DNA from: an uncultured Clostridia bacterium
Lineage (GTDB): Bacteria; Bacillota; Clostridia; Christensenellales; UBA1242
Reading direction: 5' to 3'
Length of the DNA stretch: 40,428 nt
Assembly: GCA_944350265.1 (NCBI GenBank)
Contig: CALVOG010000011.1
Coordinates: 1 to 40,428, forward strand
In this document: one piece after another, positions 37,329 through 40,428 of the stretch
Position numbering within the stretch: position 1 is the stretch's first letter
Layout: every line of letters begins with the position of its first letter
Notes under the pieces: model-generated
Database searches by the model: none
Told to the model about the DNA's origin: nothing
Seen by the model: only the letters and a program-made list of their open reading frames with translations
Program-made: the position numbers and the translations under genes

Positions 37329-37865
37329 TTAGCGTTTTTTGTTTTCTTGCCTCACTCTGCCGATAACAAAATCGCCCTCCTCGGTGTCTTTTGTCACCGT
37401 GGTGCCAGCGCAGATGAAGGTTTTGTTTGCAATCTTCACAGGCGCCACAATGTTGACATTTGCGCCCACAAAAACATCGTCGCCAACAACGCTTCGCATT
37501 TTTTCTTTCCCGTTATAATTTGCAAAAATCACCCCGCAACCAATGTTCGTGCGCGCGCCGACATCCGCGTCGCCAACATACGATAGGTGTGGAATTTTTG
37601 TGTTTTCACCAATCGTGCTGTTTTTAACTTCCACAAAACTGCCAATCTTCACGCCGTCCAAAATTCGCGTGCCTTTTCTAATGTTGGCGAAAGGACCGAT
37701 TTTTACATTGTTTCCAATCACGCTTTCAACAACGTAACTATCCTTGATTTCCACGTTTTCACCAATAATCGTATTTTCAATCACCGAACAGCCTAAAATT
37801 TTTGTGCCTTTACCGAAAGTGCAATCGCCGATTATTTTCACATTTTTGTCGATATGATATTCCAT
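37329..37865 (-). CDS. Stand-alone GlmU-type left-handed beta-helix acetyltransferase
   Basis: This 178-residue protein is hexapeptide repeats throughout (IGENVEI, IGNNVKIG, VGDDVFVG) and aligns without gaps to the C-terminal acetyltransferase half of E. coli GlmU as I remember it. Every acetyltransferase active-site residue I can place is kept: R63 (R333), E79 (E349), K81 (K351), H93 (catalytic H363), Y96 (Y366), N107 (N377), N116-Y117 (N386-Y387), K122 (K392) and R170 (R440). GlmU makes UDP-GlcNAc for peptidoglycan; this half acetylates glucosamine-1-phosphate. The N-terminal uridyltransferase half (about 230 residues) is absent and is not encoded upstream. There is no ribosome binding site before the ATG. 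It may be half of a split GlmU or a related sugar acetyltransferase. Confidence 0.88.
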   Translation of the reverse strand: MEYHIDKNVKIIGDCTFGKGTKILGCSVIENTIIGENVEIKDSYVVESVIGNNVKIGPFANIRKGTRILDGVKIGSFVEVKNSTIGENTKIPHLSYVGDADVGARTNIGCGVIFANYNGKEKMRSVVGDDVFVGANVNIVAPVKIANKTFICAGTTVTKDTEEGDFVIGRVRQENKKR

Positions 37866-37870
37866 ATCGT

Positions 37871-37900
37871 TCTATATGAAAAATGGAGCGATTGTGTCAA
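37871..37900 (-). promoter_or_regulatory. Promoter placed for a leaderless GlmU-like mRNA
   Basis: A perfect -35 TTGACA (37895-37900) lies 18 bp from TATAGA (37871-37876, 4 of 6). The -10 ends only 5 nt before the ATG at 37865, so transcription would begin at or next to the start codon. This agrees with the lack of a ribosome binding site there. Confidence 0.45.
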
Positions 37901-37915
37901 CAACTACGCTCCATT
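37879..37915 (-). terminator. Hairpin terminator between the small gene and the GlmU-like gene
   Basis: Perfect 9-bp arms AATGGAGCG (37907-37915 read on the minus strand) and CGCTCCATT (37882-37890), with a 16-nt loop, are followed by five U residues (37879-37883). The left arm is inside the last codons of the 100-residue gene, and the loop contains the -35 of the next promoter. Confidence 0.55.
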
Positions 37916-38199
37916 GTGATTTCATTTTTGAAACGAAGATATTTGTCAATCGTTTCTAAAAGGTAGCGCTCTTTTTGTTCACTGTCGAGGGTTTTTAAAA
38001 GTTTGTCGTCCATCAAAAAATGCATAGGATTGAAAATTTCGTTCTCTCTATCCATTAAATATTCCACCTTTTCCTTAAAAGCATCGTCCTTAAAGGAAAT
38101 GGTTTTCACTTTCACATTGATGCTGTTTTTAGTGTCCTTGCCAAGCAACTTGTTTTTTGCGCGCAACGCAAAGTTTTTCAAAATGTCGTTATTTTTCAT
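37897..38199 (-). CDS. Unknown 100-residue protein
   Basis: I do not recognise this protein. The ATG at 38199 is chosen because AAGGAGG lies 8 nt upstream; an earlier ATG at 38238 has no such site. The protein is Lys/Asp/Glu-rich, has no signal peptide or membrane segment, and the second half (DRENEIFNPMHFLMDD, then SEQKERYLLETIDKYL) looks alpha-helical. It is probably cytoplasmic and possibly a protein-protein adaptor, but nothing supports a function. It has its own promoter, and a terminator-like hairpin overlaps its 3' end, so it looks monocistronic. Translation with normal codon use and strong expression signals make it a real gene. Confidence 0.8.
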   Translation of the reverse strand: MKNNDILKNFALRAKNKLLGKDTKNSINVKVKTISFKDDAFKEKVEYLMDRENEIFNPMHFLMDDKLLKTLDSEQKERYLLETIDKYLRFKNEITMERSC

Positions 38200-38207
38200 T
38201 AAATTTA

Positions 38208-38214
38208 CCTCCTT
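38208..38214 (-). promoter_or_regulatory. Ribosome binding site fixing the small-gene start
   Basis: AAGGAGG, a full anti-SD match, lies 8 nt before the ATG at 38199 and excludes the longer start at 38238. Confidence 0.85.
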
Positions 38215-38229
38215 TTTAACAACAAAAAA

Positions 38230-38258
38230 ATTATACAATAAACAGCGTAAAAATCCAA
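38230..38258 (-). promoter_or_regulatory. Promoter of the unknown 100-residue gene
   Basis: A perfect TATAAT (38230-38235) lies 17 bp from TTGGAT (38253-38258, TTG core). Initiation near 38223 leaves a leader of about 24 nt. The longer ORF start at 38238 would lie upstream of the transcript, which supports the ATG at 38199. Confidence 0.6.
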
Positions 38259-38396
38259 AGAATATTTTGTTTTAATATTGCTAAACCTGTCGAATAATAA
38301 AAAATTTTGAGGTATTTTTCTGTTCGATAAATACGAAGGTGTGGCGTTTTGTATTTTTACAAAAAAGTGGAAAAATTTAGGTGGTAAAAAAAATAA

Positions 38397-38419
38397 AATG
38401 TGTAATAAAATTACACATT
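38397..38419 (-). terminator. Intrinsic terminator overlapping the WG-like gene stop
   Basis: A perfect 9-bp stem (AATGTGTAA against TTACACATT) with a 5-nt loop is followed on the minus strand by TTATTTTTTTT. The stem includes bases of the stop codon at 38418-38420, so the operon ends right at its last codon. Confidence 0.75.
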
Positions 38420-39143
38420 AAATTTCTCTAAATTCCTTTGTTAAATAACGCTTTTCGTTTTCTTTTTTCTCGTTTAAAAGTCTTTCGCTATTCATCCTTT
38501 CAATTTTGCGGTCTGTTTCTCTTTTTTCGATAATTTTGACCTTTTCTTTTTCTAGGGCAATCTTCTCTTTTATCTCTCTTTTAAGTTTTAAAACATATTC
38601 ATTAAAATTCGACGGAACTTTGCCAGCGTCAATTTTTGCTTTTAAGCCCTCTTCAATTTGCGTCACGCACGACACGATGAACATCTCATCGCTAAACCAT
38701 TTCGTGGCGAGTTTTTTAAATTCGCTTGGCGCTTTATAGAGCTTCCTTAAAATTTTAACCTCTTGGCTATCCTCGGTCACTGGCACCACATTTCCGTTCA
38801 CATTCTTCAGTTTTTCGGTGTAAGCATCCCACATTGCGCCCGCCTTATCAATCACACAAAGACGCCCTCTTCTTGTTTCCACTTTGGCAAGTCCGTTCTC
38901 AAATTGCGAAGCATACTCAAGTTTAAGAGGCAAAATCTCGCCCGACTCATACATATATGTTTGGTAAACTCTCCTGCCCTCACGCACATTGATAACTGCC
39001 ATACCTTCCTTAAAATCGTCAGGCTTAACAAAAAATCTTTTATACTGTTTTTGTTTAAAGCGCTCAGCTTTTTTCTCTTCAATAAGTTTAGTTTGCGCCA
39101 CAATTTTTCCTTTCACGCCTTCAATCAATTTACCTAAAAACAT
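38418..39143 (-). CDS. WG-repeat-like protein with charged helical tail
   Basis: This 241-residue protein has one or two WG-type (KWG) beta repeats near residues 46-110: FKEGMAVINVREGRR and FENGLAKVETRRGRLCVIDK, the latter followed by a Gly-Ala-Met-Trp. WG repeats are of unknown function, found in many bacterial proteins and thought to bind ligands or proteins. From about residue 170 on it is Lys/Glu-rich and probably a coiled coil (REIKEKIALEKEKVKIIEKR). There is no signal peptide or membrane segment. It starts directly after the stop of the upstream gene, with GGAGG 8 nt before the ATG inside that gene, so the two are co-translated. The WG assignment is by pattern only. Confidence 0.75.
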   Translation of the reverse strand: MFLGKLIEGVKGKIVAQTKLIEEKKAERFKQKQYKRFFVKPDDFKEGMAVINVREGRRVYQTYMYESGEILPLKLEYASQFENGLAKVETRRGRLCVIDKAGAMWDAYTEKLKNVNGNVVPVTEDSQEVKILRKLYKAPSEFKKLATKWFSDEMFIVSCVTQIEEGLKAKIDAGKVPSNFNEYVLKLKREIKEKIALEKEKVKIIEKRETDRKIERMNSERLLNEKKENEKRYLTKEFREI

Positions 39144-39842
39144 TTAGAACACCTCCCTTTCGCACTCGTCCGCAAATGCCAGCATACGTTCCACTTTTGC
39201 TTGATAATTTTCCACTTTCACGCTTCGATTTTTTCGCTCTCTCACAATTTGTTTAGCGAAAAACGGCGGATAACCTCTGCTCACCAATCGCTTTGTGTAA
39301 ATTTTGCTTAGTCCGCCCAAAAAGTTGTTTGAGAGTGCAATACCCATAAGATTATTCTTGCTTCTCTCGTCAAACCCGCGGTCTAGTGCCTCAAGTGAAA
39401 ACAGTTTAAAGTGCTTTCGAAGGGAATCCACCGACACTCTAAACAACTTATCACCCGACTCTTTAAGCACTTCGTCTGGCAAGATTGTGAAAAGCATTGG
39501 GCAGACCAAAAGATAGTCTTCAAGCTTTTCTTGGTCATATGTGCCGACATACCGACTCACCGATTTAAGCCTGTTGCCCACTCTTTCAATATCCTCGCTC
39601 ATTTCAATCGCCACGCGGTTGTTTGTGACAGGGTCGTTAAAAATGGTGTTGCCATTATTGCCGTAGATATCAAAATACTCCCCGCGCGAATCCTTTTCGC
39701 CTTTCACAAAAATTGTGCCATTATTTAAATTCTTGGCAAGATAGTGACAGCCGTTAGGATAATACGCCTTCACCACAATCCGCTTCACATAATCGAGCGG
39801 ATTTTCAATTCGTCGAATCGTTAAATACTCCTGAAAATTCAT
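39144..39842 (-). CDS. Unknown 232-residue protein, first gene of a two-gene operon
   Basis: I do not recognise this protein. Two ATGs are adjacent (39845 and 39842); GAGGTG at 39848-39853 is too close to the first and well placed for the second, so 39842 is chosen. The first 90 residues are beta-rich (HYLAKNLNNGTIFVKGEKD, then EYFDIYGNNGNTIF) and loosely resemble a WG-like unit; the rest is mainly helical and basic, with a conserved-looking YPPFFAKQIVRERK. There are no membrane segments. The downstream WG-like gene starts immediately after its TAA, so the two products probably act together. Transcription is from a perfect consensus promoter, so it may be well expressed. Confidence 0.78.
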   Translation of the reverse strand: MNFQEYLTIRRIENPLDYVKRIVVKAYYPNGCHYLAKNLNNGTIFVKGEKDSRGEYFDIYGNNGNTIFNDPVTNNRVAIEMSEDIERVGNRLKSVSRYVGTYDQEKLEDYLLVCPMLFTILPDEVLKESGDKLFRVSVDSLRKHFKLFSLEALDRGFDERSKNNLMGIALSNNFLGGLSKIYTKRLVSRGYPPFFAKQIVRERKNRSVKVENYQAKVERMLAFADECEREVF

Positions 39843-39860
39843 CATTCACCTCGTGCCTAA

Positions 39861-39889
39861 ATTATACACCATAACCCCGCCACTGTCAA
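39861..39889 (-). promoter_or_regulatory. Perfect consensus promoter of the unknown/WG-like operon
   Basis: TTGACA (39884-39889) and TATAAT (39861-39866), both exact, are separated by 17 bp. Initiation near 39854 leaves a leader of about 12 nt that is nearly all ribosome binding site. Confidence 0.85.
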
Positions 39890-39908
39890 TACTGAATTTT
39901 AAAAAATA

Positions 39909-39926
39909 GAAGGCATTTTTGCCTTC
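39909..39926 (-). terminator. Second terminator between the 16S gene and the next operon
   Basis: A perfect 7-bp stem (GAAGGCA against TGCCTTC, loop of 4) is followed on the minus strand by TATTTTTT. It lies 20 bp upstream of the next promoter and would stop any transcript coming from the 16S side. Confidence 0.7.
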
Positions 39927-39968
39927 CACTGCTTGTTAATTTATTTTCACTAAATGCTTAATGTTGTA

Positions 39969-40019
39969 ACAATGTATAATTTATACCGCCAGGACTGCCA
40001 ACCTATTTGTCATTCTGAG
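39969..40019 (+). repeat. Intergenic direct repeat, unit 1
   Basis: This unit runs ACAATGTATAATTTATACCG, then GGACTG and TTGTCATTCTGAG. It is repeated with changes at 40109-40154, about 140 bp away. Both units end in the GTCATTCTGAG word of the dispersed repeat. Confidence 0.55.
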
Positions 40020-40108
40020 GTGGCAATGCCACGTTTTATATTACATTTAACGCGCAGTATCGCTTCTACCGTTAGGCACCCATCACTTCAAAAAATGCTT
40101 GCCTTGCC

Positions 40109-40154
40109 ACAATGTTTATACCGGATGGACTGTCGGCTTGCTTGTCATTCTGAG
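40109..40154 (+). repeat. Intergenic direct repeat, unit 2
   Basis: ACAATGTTTATACCGG, then GGACTG and TTGTCATTCTGAG follow the same order as unit 1 at 39969. The unit leads straight into dispersed-repeat copy B. Confidence 0.55.
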
Positions 40155-40191
40155 CGTAGCGAAGAATCTCGTCGTAGGACGGCTTACAAAA
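40144..40191 (+). repeat. Dispersed GTCATTCT...GCTTACAAAA repeat, copy B
   Basis: This 48-nt block holds GTCATTCTGAGCGTAGCGAA, GTCGTAG and GCTTACAAAA in the same order and total length as copy A at 15530. Translated, it gives the HSERSEESR phrase known from spurious ORFs, so it is non-coding. Confidence 0.75.
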
Positions 40192-40193
40192 AT

Positions 40194-40270
40194 AAACTCA
40201 AATAGCAATAAATTCAAAAGTAATTTTGATAAGTAAGCATATTTTAGCGTTAAACTCAAATTGCAATAAA
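40194..40270 (+). repeat. Pair of 19-nt direct repeats
   Basis: AAACTCAAATAGCAATAAA (40194-40212) and AAACTCAAATTGCAATAAA (40252-40270) differ at one base and are 58 nt apart. The second adjoins the A run of the 16S terminator. Confidence 0.6.
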
Positions 40271-40296
40271 AAAATCCACCGACCTAAGTCAGTGGA
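40268..40296 (-). terminator. Strong intrinsic terminator directly after 16S rRNA
   Basis: On the minus strand TCCACTGAC and GTCGGTGGA form a 9-bp stem with a 4-nt loop, followed by seven T. The single non-Watson-Crick position is a U-G pair on this strand but a C-A clash on the other, so the minus strand is the functional one. It ends transcription about 110 nt after the 16S 3' end. Confidence 0.85.
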
Positions 40297-40343
40297 ATTT
40301 TTATCAATTAAATAGTTGAATCGTTAGTTCGAACCTTTCTTTT

Positions 40344-40357
40344 GGAGATTTCTCTCC
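40344..40357 (-). other. Small GNRA hairpin in the 16S trailer
   Basis: GGAGA-GAAA-TCTCC forms a 5-bp stem with a GAAA loop about 20 nt after the mature 16S end. It may belong to the rRNA processing stalk or simply be part of the trailer. Confidence 0.4.
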
Positions 40358-40376
40358 TCATCGACCATTCTCTTTA

Positions 40377-40428
40377 AAAGGAGGTGATCCAGCGGCACCT
40401 TCCGATACCGCTACCTTGTTATGACTTC
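40377..40428 (-). rRNA. rrs: 16S rRNA, 3' end (rest beyond the window)
   Basis: Read on the minus strand, the last 52 bases run from GAAGTCATAACAAGG through helix 45 to GGATCACCTCCTTT, the universal 3' end of bacterial 16S rRNA including the anti-Shine-Dalgarno sequence. That anti-SD matches the AAGGAGG sites before genes in this window. Two unusual points are visible: A instead of G at E. coli position 1497 (TCATAAC for TCGTAAC), and a swapped base pair in helix 45 (GCGG...CCGC for GCCG...CGGC). The gene enters from the right edge and is followed by terminators, not by a spacer with tRNA and 23S. Confidence 0.97.

Noticed and set aside
39954..40205. An 83-codon open frame on the plus strand
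   Set aside because: It is the translated dispersed repeat and contains the HSERSEESR phrase typical of spurious ORFs; no ribosome binding site and no domain.
1..40428. CRISPR arrays, insertion sequences, integrases, tRNA genes
   Set aside because: I looked for regularly spaced repeats, transposase motifs and tRNA-like CCA ends/cloverleaves and saw none.

Overview
The window looks like a piece of an uncultured Bacillota (Firmicutes) genome, probably a gut-type clostridial lineage. This is inferred from AT-rich intergenic DNA, strong AAGGAGG-type ribosome binding sites, TTGACA/TATAAT promoters, UGA used as a normal stop, a single-membrane style of surface protein, and a 16S rRNA 3' end of Bacillota type. 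I ran no search, so lineage is an inference.

Layout. Positions 1-15350 (minus strand) are one uninterrupted reading frame that runs off the left edge. It encodes a secreted giant of at least 5,116 residues with a signal peptide, GLUG-type repeats, Listeria-Bacteroides (InlB/Flg_new-like) repeats and many YDG/MBG-like modules. After a 0.55 kb spacer come two genes on the same strand: a cardiolipin-synthase-type phospholipase D protein (15905-17356), and upstream of it, overlapping by ATGA, a second giant (17353-29067; 3,904 residues) with one N-terminal membrane anchor and a very long, probably extracellular beta-rich region. Together the two giants fill about two thirds of the window. A divergent promoter region (29.1-29.4 kb) then serves a plus-strand YbiT-like ABC-F ATPase, followed by an SDR oxidoreductase.

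From 32.6 kb to the right edge everything is on the minus strand: a HAD-family nucleotidase coupled to a large DUF4011-like SF1 helicase with a Vsr/MTES_1575-type nuclease tail (a possible defence or DNA-processing cassette with a palindrome over its promoter); a stand-alone GlmU-type acetyltransferase domain, possibly with its own leaderless promoter; a small unknown protein; a two-gene operon of a WG-repeat-like protein and an unknown protein behind a perfect consensus promoter; and the last about 52 bases of a 16S rRNA gene. Two intrinsic terminators follow the 16S gene and no 23S or tRNA follows it, so it appears unlinked from the rest of an rRNA operon.

How it fits together. The left two thirds is cell-surface biology: two giant exported proteins and a membrane phospholipid enzyme made from the same message as one of them. 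The right third is housekeeping and possible defence. The strongest candidates for something undescribed are the giant-protein/cardiolipin-synthase pair, the helicase-nuclease/nucleotidase pair, the split GlmU and the apparently orphan 16S gene. Both edges of the window fall in sequence that assemblers often break on (a long repetitive gene and rRNA), so the window may be a whole contig.
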